Assembly: GCF_000737765.1 (NCBI RefSeq)
Contig: NZ_JPRI01000001.1
Location: 372,001-436,000, forward strand
DNA: 64,000 nucleotides
From: Chryseobacterium vrystaatense
GTDB lineage: Bacteria > Bacteroidota > Bacteroidia > Flavobacteriales > Weeksellaceae
Reading direction: 5' to 3'
Shown: piece by piece, positions 15,660-25,099 of the stretch
Numbering within the stretch: position 1 is the stretch's first letter
Layout of the letters: every line of letters begins with the position of its first letter
Notes under the pieces: generated by a model
What the model was told of the DNA's origin: nothing
The model's input: the letters and a program-made list of their open reading frames with translations, nothing else
Databases searched by the model: none
Position numbers and translations under genes: made by a program

Positions 15660-17798
15660 ATGAAAAAAGCATTACTCGTTTTTCTAATCATCTGCTCACG
15701 CATCTTATATGCTCAATCAGATTGTATTAGCGCAATATCTATCTGTGGAAACTCAGATATTTCTTACACCCCATCCGGCCCGGGGAACATTCTCGAAGGA
15801 ATTGGTGCAAATTCCTGTCTGAGTTCTACTGAAAATGAGCACTTTTCGGTATGGTACTCTTTTACAGCAGCCACTTCGGGAACATTAGCATTTGTTATTA
15901 ATCCGGTTATTGACACCGATGACTATGACTTTGCAGTTTATGGCCCTACTACCAACGGCTGTACCTCTTTGAATAACAATAACATTTTTGTAACTCCTAT
16001 AAGATGTAATTTCACTGGTACAGGTTCATCACAGGGAAATACAGGCTTAAAGCTAACAATACCTCCGCCGCCACCGCCAAACACCAACGGAAGTGCCGGA
16101 AACCAAGCTGAATGGAGCCCGCATATGGTTGTTCAGGCTGGTGAAACTTATTATCTTGTTGTAGATAACTACAGAAGTTCACCGGATGGATTCTCATTAA
16201 CCTGGACAGGTACAGCAAGCTTAAGTTCTGCATTTAACGATCCCGCACTTGCCCCTTTCCCATTTGTTACTCCAGGACTTCCTGCAGCGAATCCAGCAGA
16301 TCCAAATGAAGTAACTGTATGTTCAGTAGGCACTGCGTTCAACTTTTTATCACTTTCTACAGGAATTATTAATGGCAACAGTACTAATTTTAAAGTAAGT
16401 TATCATAAAAATACGAATGATGCGATTACAGGAGGAAACCCTGTCGGTACAGAAGTCGTTAACCTTGCAGCAGTTTATTATTACAGAATTGTCTACCAGG
16501 ATCCTCTTAATCCTACGAATCCAATGAATGGCTGTTTCATTACAGGAAAATTCAAATTCAGGGACGGCAGCTTTACCTTAACCAACGCGACACTCACCAG
16601 CTGTAGCAATAATTATTCAGGAACAGCAACTTATGATCTTACAACAGCAGCGATAGGAGCCGGACCAACCCACGTGCTGAAATACTATCCTACTATGTTT
16701 GACCTGAATGCAGGAACAAATGAAATCACAAGCCCTGCTATATATCAGTTTGTATCAGCTGAAGGAAAAATTTTTGTAAAGGCAACCAATGAATTCGGAT
16801 GTACAGCAACAGCTGAAATTACATTGAAATTCCATCCATTGGTAGTTGTTACAGACGCATCCTTAAGAACATGTTTCCTTGAGACCAATCATTCGCTGGG
16901 AATATTTAACTTAAACAATGCACCGGTAACCACATTAGCAGGAGCAATTAAAAAATATTATCCATCTCTTGCTGATGCAGTAAGTGGAACGAATGAAATC
17001 TTAACACCTTTAACCTATACAGCACCTACCGGTGTAATCTACATCAAGGTAAGTAACGGACAAGGATGTTATTCTATCGCAAAAGTGACACTAACAGTAA
17101 TATCCCCTGTTTACTCTAATGTTTTACAGGACAAGATCATCTGTATGGAAGACAAAACAACTCTGGATGCCGGACCTGGGTTCACTGGTTATGAATGGAG
17201 CACCGGAGCAACAACACAGTCGATCAGCAATGTAGCAGTAGGAACGTATTGGGTTAAGCTTAAAACCGGTGACTGTATTGCATTACAAGCAGTAAAAGTA
17301 TACGCTTCTGAACAACCTGTTATTTCAAGTGTGGATATCTCAAACACCAGTATAACAGTGAATGTTATCGGAGGAGCACCTGACTACAAATACTCTATGG
17401 ATAATATCAACTGGCAGGACTCTAACGTGTTTACCAACATTTCAAGAGGTGATCACAAAGTATACGTAAAAGATGCATATGACTGTGACCCGATTGATAT
17501 TACCGTTATCGTACCTAATCTTATCAACGTTATCACTCCTAATGGAGACGGTGTGAATGATGTGATAGATTATTCAGCATTATCAGGCAAAAAGGGTCTT
17601 GTACTAAGCATTTTTGACAGATATGGAACTAAAATCCACCAGGCTGATAAATCTAACGGATATAAGTGGGACGGAACAGTGGCCGGCAAAAAGATTCCTA
17701 CAGGAACATATTGGTATTCTGTAACATGGAATGAAAATGATAAGAAAAATACACCATTCAAATTCTCAGGATGGGTAGTGGTAAAAAACAGAGAATAA
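15660..17798 (+). CDS. T9SS type-B cargo protein 1 (PPC-like N-terminal domain)
   Basis: 712 aa, exported across the inner membrane by Sec (signal ending LYA) and across the outer membrane by the type IX system. Mature part starts QSDCISAISICGNSD; residues ~20-190 form a beta-sandwich of the pre-peptidase C-terminal-like type (WYSFTAATSGTLAFVI, DTDDYDFAVYGP). Then two ~85-residue modules of the form C..N..G.F.L..A...KYYP....GTNEI..P..Y....V.V......GC..A.ITL, an Ig-like segment (LDAGPGFTGYEWSTGATTQ) and the type-B sorting domain (INVITPNGDGVND..., DRYGTKI, TGTYWYSVTWNE, end VVVKNRE). Strong paralogue of cargo 2 in its N-terminal half but of cargo 4 in its C-terminal half. Probably attached to the surface via A-LPS; ligand unknown. 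Confidence 0.88.
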   Translation: MKKALLVFLIICSRILYAQSDCISAISICGNSDISYTPSGPGNILEGIGANSCLSSTENEHFSVWYSFTAATSGTLAFVINPVIDTDDYDFAVYGPTTNGCTSLNNNNIFVTPIRCNFTGTGSSQGNTGLKLTIPPPPPPNTNGSAGNQAEWSPHMVVQAGETYYLVVDNYRSSPDGFSLTWTGTASLSSAFNDPALAPFPFVTPGLPAANPADPNEVTVCSVGTAFNFLSLSTGIINGNSTNFKVSYHKNTNDAITGGNPVGTEVVNLAAVYYYRIVYQDPLNPTNPMNGCFITGKFKFRDGSFTLTNATLTSCSNNYSGTATYDLTTAAIGAGPTHVLKYYPTMFDLNAGTNEITSPAIYQFVSAEGKIFVKATNEFGCTATAEITLKFHPLVVVTDASLRTCFLETNHSLGIFNLNNAPVTTLAGAIKKYYPSLADAVSGTNEILTPLTYTAPTGVIYIKVSNGQGCYSIAKVTLTVISPVYSNVLQDKIICMEDKTTLDAGPGFTGYEWSTGATTQSISNVAVGTYWVKLKTGDCIALQAVKVYASEQPVISSVDISNTSITVNVIGGAPDYKYSMDNINWQDSNVFTNISRGDHKVYVKDAYDCDPIDITVIVPNLINVITPNGDGVNDVIDYSALSGKKGLVLSIFDRYGTKIHQADKSNGYKWDGTVAGKKIPTGTYWYSVTWNENDKKNTPFKFSGWVVVKNRE

Positions 17799-17816
17799 TT
17801 TCTTGTTAAAAATAGA

Positions 17817-17842
17817 AAACCGCTCTACGGGGCGGTTTTTTT
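17817..17842 (+). terminator. Terminator of T9SS cargo 1
   Basis: 7-bp stem AAACCGC / GCGGTTT followed by a T run. Confidence 0.8.
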
Positions 17843-17902
17843 CAACATAAATGCTGATAACTTTATTCACTCAAATCTTGTTTCACAAAAATCATTTTAA
17901 AC

Positions 17903-20020
17903 ATGAAAAAAACATTACTTCTTTTAATTCTATTTATAGCACAGGTGTTCTACGCACAGTCAGACTGTGTTTCTGCTATTCCGATTTGCGGAAACTCGGA
18001 CATCAGCTACACGCCAACGGATCACGGAAATATTGCTGAGAACCTTTCAGCAAACGGATGTTTGGCAATCAATGAAAATCGCTCAGTATGGTATACTTTT
18101 ACGATAGCAACACCCGGAACATTAACCTTCGTGATCGATGCTAACGTTGATACCGACGACTACGATTTTGCAGTATATGGGCCGACCTCCAACGGATGTG
18201 CTTCGCTACAGTCCGGTAATGCTTTTATAAAGCCACTTAGATGCAATTATACAGGTAGCGTTGCCAGTGGAAATACCGGGTTACTCATTACCATACCTCC
18301 TCCCGCGACTCCCAACAATAACGGAACCGCAGGAAACCAGTCGGAATGGAGCCCTTACATGCAGGTATCGGCAGGAGACACGTATTACCTTGTCGTAGAC
18401 AACCACAGAAATTCTGATGACGGATTTAAATTGATATGGGGTGGTACCGCTACCTTAAGCTCCGCATTTAATGATCCTGTTCTGGCACCAAATCCATTTA
18501 TTCCACCGGGCATCCCTGGCGCAACTCCAACAGATCCTACAACGATCATGGTGTGTGGTATACCTTCACAATTCAATTTTGATTCTCTTACTGCCGCTAT
18601 TATTAATGGAAATAACCCTAACTTCCTTGTTACCTACCATGACAATACGAACGATGTGGTTACAGGAGATGATCCTATCACTATTGCTACAGTAAATGCA
18701 ACTACGACCTATTACTATAGAATCAGATATTTCGATCCAAACAACCCGGACAGCGTTATCAACAAATGCTTCATCAGTGGTAAGTTTAAATTTAAAGATG
18801 GCAGTATTACAGCAAACAATGCTACTATTCTTGCCTGTAACAACAACAGCGAGGGAACAGGAAAGTTTGACCTTACAACCGCAAATGTATTTACCGGTGG
18901 TACAAAAAAATACTACCCTACACTTGCCGACCTAAATGCTGATACCAATGAGATCACCAATCCTACCAGCTATATTTCGGCTCAGAAAACAGTCTATGCA
19001 AAAGTAATTTCCGAATTCGGATGTACGGCTATAGCCAATATTACATTAACATTCCACCCTGTCGTAACACTTAGAGATGCGGTTATTGAAGAATGCTACA
19101 TCGAAAATGATATTACCCAGTCTAAGTTTGATCTTACCCAAGCTGAAGTAGGAGCTGTTGTTGGGCAAACCAAAAAGTTCTATAAGACATTACAGGATGC
19201 CAAGGACGAAACCAACCCAATTGCAAATCCTTCTACCTATCTTACAATAAGCACAGAGGTATTCGTGAGAGTAACCAATGCTAACCAATGTTATGATATC
19301 GCCAAGATCACATTAAGGGTACTTCCTCCGGTAAAATCTTTAGTATTAAAGGATAAAACAATCTGTACTGAAGCTAAAACAACATTGGATGCAGGACCTG
19401 GATTTGACGGATACGAATGGAGCACCGGAGAAACAACACAATCGATCAACAATGCAGGCATAGGTGTTTATTGGGTAAAACTGAAGACAGGAAAGTGTTT
19501 CACTCTTCAGACTGTAACGGTTTATGCTTCCAAGCAACCGGTGATCTCAAGTGTTGAAATCAGCAACAACAGTATTACAGTAAATGCTTCAGGAGGAATC
19601 CCGCCTTATATGTATTCAACAGACGGCATCACCTGGCAGGCAACCAATACATTCAGTGGACTTCCAAGAGGAGAGAATAAGATTTTCTTAAAGGATTCGT
19701 ATAACTGTACACCTATTCAGATCACAGTAACAGTACCGAACCTGATCAACGCAATTACTCCGAACGGAGATAAAGTGAATGATGAGATCGACTACTCTGC
19801 ACTGGCTTATAAGAAGAATCTTGTCTTTATAGTATATGACAGATATGGAAACAAACTTTATGAAGCAAATAAAATGAGGGATTACAAATGGGACGGAACC
19901 GCTTCAGGCAAGAAGATTCCTACAGGGACTTACTGGTATACGATCTCATGGAACGAAAACGACAAGAACAGTACTGAAACCAAATATTCAGGATGGATAT
20001 TGTTGAAAAACAAAGAATAA
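17903..20020 (+). CDS. T9SS type-B cargo protein 2 (PPC-like N-terminal domain)
   Basis: 705 aa. Signal peptide ending FYA, mature start QSDCVSAIPICGNSDISYTP, nearly the same as cargo 1. PPC-like beta-sandwich to ~190, the Pro-rich linker LAPNPFIPPG, then two repeat modules (the first with KYYPTLADLNADTNEITNP, the second with KKFYKTLQDAKDETNPIANP), an Ig-like segment (LDAGPGFDGYEWSTGETTQ) and the type-B sorting domain ending ILLKNKE. The C-terminal ~300 residues (ALAYKKNLVFIVYDRYGNKLYEA) are closest to cargo 3, not to cargo 1. Weak promoter candidate TAACTTTA at 17858-17865. Ligand unknown; surface exposure expected from the sorting domain. Confidence 0.88.
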   Translation: MKKTLLLLILFIAQVFYAQSDCVSAIPICGNSDISYTPTDHGNIAENLSANGCLAINENRSVWYTFTIATPGTLTFVIDANVDTDDYDFAVYGPTSNGCASLQSGNAFIKPLRCNYTGSVASGNTGLLITIPPPATPNNNGTAGNQSEWSPYMQVSAGDTYYLVVDNHRNSDDGFKLIWGGTATLSSAFNDPVLAPNPFIPPGIPGATPTDPTTIMVCGIPSQFNFDSLTAAIINGNNPNFLVTYHDNTNDVVTGDDPITIATVNATTTYYYRIRYFDPNNPDSVINKCFISGKFKFKDGSITANNATILACNNNSEGTGKFDLTTANVFTGGTKKYYPTLADLNADTNEITNPTSYISAQKTVYAKVISEFGCTAIANITLTFHPVVTLRDAVIEECYIENDITQSKFDLTQAEVGAVVGQTKKFYKTLQDAKDETNPIANPSTYLTISTEVFVRVTNANQCYDIAKITLRVLPPVKSLVLKDKTICTEAKTTLDAGPGFDGYEWSTGETTQSINNAGIGVYWVKLKTGKCFTLQTVTVYASKQPVISSVEISNNSITVNASGGIPPYMYSTDGITWQATNTFSGLPRGENKIFLKDSYNCTPIQITVTVPNLINAITPNGDKVNDEIDYSALAYKKNLVFIVYDRYGNKLYEANKMRDYKWDGTASGKKIPTGTYWYTISWNENDKNSTETKYSGWILLKNKE

Positions 20021-20040
20021 GTTCAATTTTATTATACCTA

Positions 20041-20072
20041 AAAAAGACTATCGTAAATGATAGTCTTTTTTT
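20041..20072 (+). terminator. Terminator of T9SS cargo 2
   Basis: 12-bp stem AAAAAGACTATC / GATAGTCTTTTT, 6-base loop, T run. Confidence 0.9.
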
Positions 20073-20279
20073 GTGCCTTCTAATTAATTCAGCAATCCTT
20101 CTCCAATCCTTTAAATTATCAAAAAAAACAATCTGTATTTTCACCTTACTTATTAAAAATTTTCTATTTTTGAACCCCATTTTTTACTAACATTTTAATA
20201 CTTCCTGTCCATTATACCTTATGGCGAATTGCTGATAACTTGTTAGTTACTATTTTTTAATTATTTTTTTTAAATAAAC

Positions 20280-20287
20280 TATCTTTG
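20280..20287 (+). promoter_or_regulatory. -7 promoter box of dnaB, abutting the ATG
   Basis: TATCTTTG, 4 bases before the dnaB ATG; predicts leaderless transcription. Confidence 0.55.
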
Positions 20288-20291
20288 CATC

Positions 20292-21881
20292 ATGGCGCAG
20301 AAAGAAACATTATCATCCCTTACACACGGAAACTTTGCAAGAGAGCTGTCTATTGCGGATGGAAAAATGCCTCCCAATGCTGTAGATTTTGAAAGACTGG
20401 TTATCGGAACTTTTTTGATAGACAAGAAGGGACTTGATCACTCGATTGACCTCCTTACTCCGGAAGTATTTTATGACCCGAGACATCAGGTTATTTTTGC
20501 TACAATTTTAAAATTGTATGAAGGAAACCACCCCGTGGATCTGATGACGATCATTCAGGAATTAAAAAAAGAAGACAAGCTAAGCCAGGCTGGCGGCGAC
20601 CATTATATTATTGACCTTACGATGGGCGTAAGTTCATCTGCCCATATAGAATATCACGTACGCGTCATTCTTGAAAAATATATTTTAAGAAGTCTGATCA
20701 ATGTATCAGCCAATGTCATTGATTCTTCTTATAAAGAGTCTACTGACGTATTCGAACTTTTAGACAAGGCCGAACAGTCATTCTTTGAGATTACCAACGG
20801 AACGATTAAAAAAGGTTTTGACACGGCCAACTCATTGGTAAAACAGGCTATTGAAACCATTAAATCACTAAAGGATAAAGAAGGACTTTCAGGAGTTCCT
20901 TCAGGATTCCGGGATATTGATAAAGAAACCGGGGGATGGCAGAATTCCGACCTCATCATTATCGCAGCCCGTCCGGCGATGGGAAAAACAGCATTTCTTC
21001 TGTCTATGGCACGAAACATTGCCGTAGGCCACAAGATACCAATGGTACTTTTCTCGCTCGAGATGGCATCTGTGCAGCTTATCACCAGAATGATTGCTTC
21101 CGAAACGAAAATTTCTTCTGAAAAACTTAGAAAAGGAACTTTGGACGATGAAGAATGGCAGAGACTTTTCTCCAACGTATCGGAACTTGAAAACGCACCA
21201 CTCTTTATTGACGAAACTCCTTCCCTTTCCATATTCGACTTCCGTGCAAAATGCCGACGACTGGTAATGCAGCATGGAGTAAGACTGATCATGGTCGATT
21301 ATCTTCAGCTGATGACCGCAGGTGGCGGCGGAAAAGGAGTTGGAAACCGTGAGCAGGAAATTTCTATGATCTCACGTTCACTAAAAGCGATTGCCAAAGA
21401 ACTTAATGTACCGGTTATTGCCCTGTCACAGCTATCGCGAAGTGTGGAAGCCCGTCCAGGAAAAAGACCTCAGCTTTCTGACCTTAGGGAATCGGGAGCG
21501 ATCGAGCAGGATGCCGATATCGTATCCTTTATTTTCAGACCCGAATATTACAAAATTGCAGTATGGGATAATGATGAAGAAGGACAGGAAACCCCAACGG
21601 AAAACCAGGCAGAGCTGATTATTGCAAAACACAGAAATGGTGCTACAGCCGATGTAAGATTATCATTCTTAAAACATTTTGCTAAATTTGGTGATATTGA
21701 GGCCGCACTTGACGGGGGAATGGGTGGCTATCCATCTAATTTCGGATCTAATGAACCAAGCGGTTTTGACAAGATCAAGACGACCATCCAACCGGGTGCT
21801 GCGTTTGACCTGCCGGACAGTTCTAAACTTTCGGGATCTTCCATGAATGATTTTGATGATGATGATGACTTCCCGTTCTAG
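20292..21881 (+). CDS. dnaB: Replicative DNA helicase DnaB
   Basis: Hexameric 5'-3' helicase of the replication fork. 529 aa. N-terminal helical collar domain (~27-130, PPNAVDFERLVIGTFLIDKKGL), linker, then RecA-like ATPase domain from ~190 with Walker A AARPAMGKTAF near 225-235, Walker B MVDYLQLM, and the C-terminal DnaB signatures ALSQLSRSVEARPGKRPQLSDLRESGAIEQDADIV (cited in part) and AKHRNGATADV. The C-terminal ~50 residues are a poorly conserved tail ending in acidic FDDDDDFPF, resembling the DDDIPF tip that SSB proteins use to bind partners. The ATG at 20292 is chosen because the first 26 residues fit flavobacterial DnaB; Met26 would be an alternative. Confidence 0.96.
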   Translation: MAQKETLSSLTHGNFARELSIADGKMPPNAVDFERLVIGTFLIDKKGLDHSIDLLTPEVFYDPRHQVIFATILKLYEGNHPVDLMTIIQELKKEDKLSQAGGDHYIIDLTMGVSSSAHIEYHVRVILEKYILRSLINVSANVIDSSYKESTDVFELLDKAEQSFFEITNGTIKKGFDTANSLVKQAIETIKSLKDKEGLSGVPSGFRDIDKETGGWQNSDLIIIAARPAMGKTAFLLSMARNIAVGHKIPMVLFSLEMASVQLITRMIASETKISSEKLRKGTLDDEEWQRLFSNVSELENAPLFIDETPSLSIFDFRAKCRRLVMQHGVRLIMVDYLQLMTAGGGGKGVGNREQEISMISRSLKAIAKELNVPVIALSQLSRSVEARPGKRPQLSDLRESGAIEQDADIVSFIFRPEYYKIAVWDNDEEGQETPTENQAELIIAKHRNGATADVRLSFLKHFAKFGDIEAALDGGMGGYPSNFGSNEPSGFDKIKTTIQPGAAFDLPDSSKLSGSSMNDFDDDDDFPF

Positions 21882-21911
21882 AAACGTCTGCATTTTAAAT
21901 TAAATAACAGC

Positions 21912-21947
21912 TTAGTATGCCTTAAGCTTTCTTAGGAGACATACTAA
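21912..21947. repeat. Hairpin between dnaB and rnhA
   Basis: Inverted repeat TTAGTATG / CATACTAA with an imperfect inner stem (CCTTAAG / CTTAGG). There is no following T run, so it may be a processing or attenuation site rather than a full terminator. Confidence 0.45.
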
Positions 21948-21967
21948 TTTCATATATACCTGAACTT

Positions 21968-22444
21968 TTGAGAATAGAAATATATACCGACGGTGCATGC
22001 AGCGGAAATCCGGGAAAAGGAGGCTACGGCATTCTCATGCGCGTTCCTGAAAAGAACTATCAGAAAACATTTTCCAAAGGTTTCAGGAAAACCACCAACA
22101 ACAGAATGGAACTTCTGGCTGTCATTTCCGCTATGGAGAAACTAAAATCTTCGGAGAATGATATTCACATTTATACAGACAGTAAGTATGTAGCTGATGC
22201 TGTCAATCAAAAATGGATTGCAGGATGGATCAAAAGAGGATGGAAAAATGTAAAAAACCCTGATCTTTGGAAAAGGTTCATTGAAATGTACAATAAACAC
22301 ACGCCAAAATTACACTGGGTAAAAGGTCATGCCGGGCATTTTGAAAATGAGCTGTGTGATAAGCTTGCCGTCGCTGCTGCAAATTCTCCTGACCAGGAAA
22401 TCGACACTTATTTTGAAGGACTTGAGAATAACTCTCTTTTTTAA
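21968..22444 (+). CDS. rnhA: Ribonuclease HI (TTG start)
   Basis: Degrades the RNA strand of RNA-DNA hybrids (R-loops, primers). 158 aa, typical single-domain type I enzyme. All catalytic residues are present: Asp8 (IYTDGACSGNPG), Glu48 (NNRMELLA), Asp71 (IYTDSKYV) and Asp131 (HFENELCDKLA), with the helper His121. The start must be the TTG at 21968: the next in-frame Met is residue 24, beyond catalytic Asp8, and no ATG lies upstream in frame. It follows dnaB on the same strand after 86 bases containing a hairpin, so it may share the dnaB transcript. Confidence 0.95.
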   Translation: MRIEIYTDGACSGNPGKGGYGILMRVPEKNYQKTFSKGFRKTTNNRMELLAVISAMEKLKSSENDIHIYTDSKYVADAVNQKWIAGWIKRGWKNVKNPDLWKRFIEMYNKHTPKLHWVKGHAGHFENELCDKLAVAAANSPDQEIDTYFEGLENNSLF

Positions 22445-22548
22445 TCAATCTAAACTTAATACTTACTACATACGATATTCTTGCATTTTCCTTATCATCA
22501 TTGAAAAATTACCATCATATTCAGTAAAATTAACATTAAACACATATT

Positions 22549-22605
22549 ATTTAATTGGGATTTAATATATTTACACCATCTAATTAAAAGTAATCCCAAT
22601 TAAAT
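22549..22605. promoter_or_regulatory. Perfect 14-bp inverted repeat over promoter and start of T9SS cargo 3
   Basis: Left arm ATTTAATTGGGATT at 22549-22562, right arm AATCCCAATTAAAT at 22592-22605, 29-base spacer. The right arm includes AT of the ATG at 22604. A -7-like TATATTTA lies in the spacer at 22566-22573. Candidate operator, or RNA hairpin if transcription starts upstream. Confidence 0.6.
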
Positions 22606-24856
22606 GAATAAATTTTTACTGTCTTATATTTCGCTTCTTCTTATATTTTTGTCAGGAGGGCTGTTTTCTCAAACTTATCAACTAGCCGGAAACCCAGTAA
22701 ATACGACAGGATGGACAACCGTCTCACCTACACAGGTAAACGGTGATTTTGTTCAGCTTACTCCCGACACCAATAACCAATCAGGGTCGATCAGACTGAA
22801 TGATCCGATCAACTTAAAATATTGCGACAAGTGGAGAGTAGAATTCGATTTCAGAATGGATTCCAACCAAACGTCCAATGGAGACGGAATTGCATTCTGG
22901 TATCTGGCTAATCCTCCCATTGCAAGTGTACTGGGGTCTGGTCTTGGAGTTTCTCAGAACGCCGTAGGATTTATTGTAGGATTTGACACCTACAACAACA
23001 CAACCACTGCCACAATGAGTAAGGTACACGTTGCTTACGGACAGGTAGCGAATACAACCGACAACAACAACGTGGAATTTTTCAACACCGTCGGAAGCTC
23101 TTTCCACTCTCCGGATTTGAACACCACCCAGCCTTTCCAGGGAACCACCTTTAAACACGTAGAAGTTACCGCTCAGGTAGATCCAGCTATTCCCACCAAC
23201 TGGATTGTAAAAATAACGATTGACGGAACGGTCATTTGCAATCAATCTTTCGCTCCAGCGGGTACAGCTGCTGCGATGACTGTAGGATATTTCGGATTTT
23301 CAGCTTCTACCGGAGGAGCAAGATCGAGACACTCTATTAAAAATGTTAAAATTTATACAGATAAAGTTCCCATCTTACAAAATACGGTTACCCAGTCTTT
23401 TTGCCCAAATCCAGCTACAGGATCCGGATCGGTAAATTTAACAACCTTCAATTCTCAGTTTGTAAGCAACCCTTCCAACTACACCTTTACCTACCTTCAG
23501 GGCTCAACTCCTATAACAAATCCGACGAATTTCCAATTTAATGCCAATACCACGGTTACCATAATCGTCAAAGACACAGCAGGCATATTGTGTGATAATC
23601 CTGACGGAAAAATACAGTTAACGCTAGCCCCTTTAACCCTTACTGACAAGACCTTAACTGCATGCAACAACAATAAAGAAGGAAAAGGCTTATTCAATCT
23701 TAATCAGGCAGACGTAGCAGGCGGGCTCAGTGCCGTTAAGAAATATTACAGAACCCTGAATGACCTGAATACCGGAACCAATGAAATTCTAAATCCAGCT
23801 ACCTACACTTCTGCAGCAGGAACAGTATACGTAAAAGTAACTACCCCACTTGGCTGCACAGGCACAGCCAAGATCACTCTGACATTTTACACAGAAACAC
23901 CAACAAAAGAAGCTACACTGCGCTCATGCTTCATTCAGAACAATATCACAAGTGCCATATTCGATCTTACTTCTGCCAGCGTAACAACACTGACAGGCGG
24001 ATTCACAAAAAAATATTACACAAGTACAGCTGATGCTTTAAGCGGAACCAATGAGATCATGAACCCGTCTCAATATATGTCAGTAAGCACAGCCGTATAT
24101 GTAAAAGTAACAGACTCCAATGGCTGTTTCGCCCTGGCAAAAGTTAATCTTATTGTGTTACCCCCTGTAACATCACCTGTTTTAAAAGATAAAATCATCT
24201 GTATCGACGGAAAAACCAATCTGGATGCAGGTCCCGGCTTTGCCAGCTACGAATGGAGCACTGGCGCTACAACATCTTCCATTCAAAATGTTGGTGTCGG
24301 CCTTTACTGGGTAAAACTACAAACAGGAGACTGTTTTACAACACAACCCGTAAAAGTTATTGCCTCCGCCAATCCTGTGATCACAAGTATCGACATCAAT
24401 AATACAACAGTAGCCGTAAATGTCTCAGGAGGAACACCACCTTATCAATATTCACTGAACGGAATCGACTGGCAGGACTCCAACACTTTTACAGGACTTC
24501 ACAGAGGCGAAGCAAAAGTATTCGTTAAGGACTTTTACAACTGTGCTCCTATCGAAGTCCAGATCACGGTTCCAAACCTGATCAATGCCATCACACCCAA
24601 CGGCGATAATATCAATGATGTGATTGATTACTCAGCTCTGGCTTACAAGAAAAACTTGGTTTTTATAGTGTATGACAGATATGGCAACAAACTTTACGAA
24701 GCAGATAAAATAAGAAATTACACTTGGGATGGAACCGCCTTCGGCAAAAAAATTCTTACAGGAACTTACTGGTACTCCATCTCCTGGAACGAAAATGACA
24801 AAAATAACACAGCAACCAAATACTCGGGCTGGGTATTGGTGAAAAACAGGGAATAG
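22604..24856 (+). CDS. T9SS type-B cargo protein 3 (L-type lectin domain)
   Basis: 750 aa. Signal peptide ending LFS, mature start QTYQLAGNPVNTTGW. Residues ~22-255 form a legume/L-type lectin-like domain: KYCDKWRVEFDFRMD, GDGIAFWYLAN, VGFDTYNNTTTATMSKVHVAYG (Asp-Asn residues of the metal/sugar site), and the end strand GYFGFSASTGGARSRHSIKNVKI. Then come a Pro-rich Ig-like segment, two ~85-residue repeat modules, an Ig-like LDAGPGFASYEWSTGATTS block and the type-B sorting domain (INAITPNGDNINDVIDYSAL, YDRYGNKLYEA, end VLVKNRE). A surface protein that likely binds a glycan (inference). The N-half matches cargo 4, the C-half cargo 2. Confidence 0.87.
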   Translation: MNKFLLSYISLLLIFLSGGLFSQTYQLAGNPVNTTGWTTVSPTQVNGDFVQLTPDTNNQSGSIRLNDPINLKYCDKWRVEFDFRMDSNQTSNGDGIAFWYLANPPIASVLGSGLGVSQNAVGFIVGFDTYNNTTTATMSKVHVAYGQVANTTDNNNVEFFNTVGSSFHSPDLNTTQPFQGTTFKHVEVTAQVDPAIPTNWIVKITIDGTVICNQSFAPAGTAAAMTVGYFGFSASTGGARSRHSIKNVKIYTDKVPILQNTVTQSFCPNPATGSGSVNLTTFNSQFVSNPSNYTFTYLQGSTPITNPTNFQFNANTTVTIIVKDTAGILCDNPDGKIQLTLAPLTLTDKTLTACNNNKEGKGLFNLNQADVAGGLSAVKKYYRTLNDLNTGTNEILNPATYTSAAGTVYVKVTTPLGCTGTAKITLTFYTETPTKEATLRSCFIQNNITSAIFDLTSASVTTLTGGFTKKYYTSTADALSGTNEIMNPSQYMSVSTAVYVKVTDSNGCFALAKVNLIVLPPVTSPVLKDKIICIDGKTNLDAGPGFASYEWSTGATTSSIQNVGVGLYWVKLQTGDCFTTQPVKVIASANPVITSIDINNTTVAVNVSGGTPPYQYSLNGIDWQDSNTFTGLHRGEAKVFVKDFYNCAPIEVQITVPNLINAITPNGDNINDVIDYSALAYKKNLVFIVYDRYGNKLYEADKIRNYTWDGTAFGKKILTGTYWYSISWNENDKNNTATKYSGWVLVKNRE

Positions 24857-24864
24857 CCCTTTAT

Positions 24865-24899
24865 AAAAAAATCACTCTTTTTCCTGGAGTGATTTTTTT
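24865..24899 (+). terminator. Terminator of T9SS cargo 3
   Basis: 12-bp stem AAAAAATCACTC / GAGTGATTTTTT directly after the stop. Confidence 0.85.
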
Positions 24900-25003
24900 A
24901 TAACATTAACTACATACTGAATATTGGTTTATTTTTTTATCCAATACAAGAAAAACTCAATATTTGTTTAACATGTTTTAGCAATAACTTTAAATTAACT
25001 TAA

Positions 25004-25035
25004 AATTGACAATTTAACCCCAACAATTGACAATT
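25004..25035. promoter_or_regulatory. Two AATTGACAATT palindromes 21 bp apart upstream of cargo 4
   Basis: AATTGACAATT at 25004-25014 and again at 25025-25035. Each is a 5-bp inverted repeat around one base, and the 21-bp step equals two helical turns. They lie ~30-60 bp upstream of a TATATTTA box at 25065-25072. Candidate operator pair. Confidence 0.5.
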
Positions 25036-25099
25036 ATTCATTATACCCTCTCAAACAAAATAAATATATTTATATCAATAACCTTAAACCAACTCGCTC

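Noticed and set aside
20729..21292. 187-residue minus-strand ORF
   Set aside because: Shadow of dnaB, which has complete helicase motifs on the plus strand.
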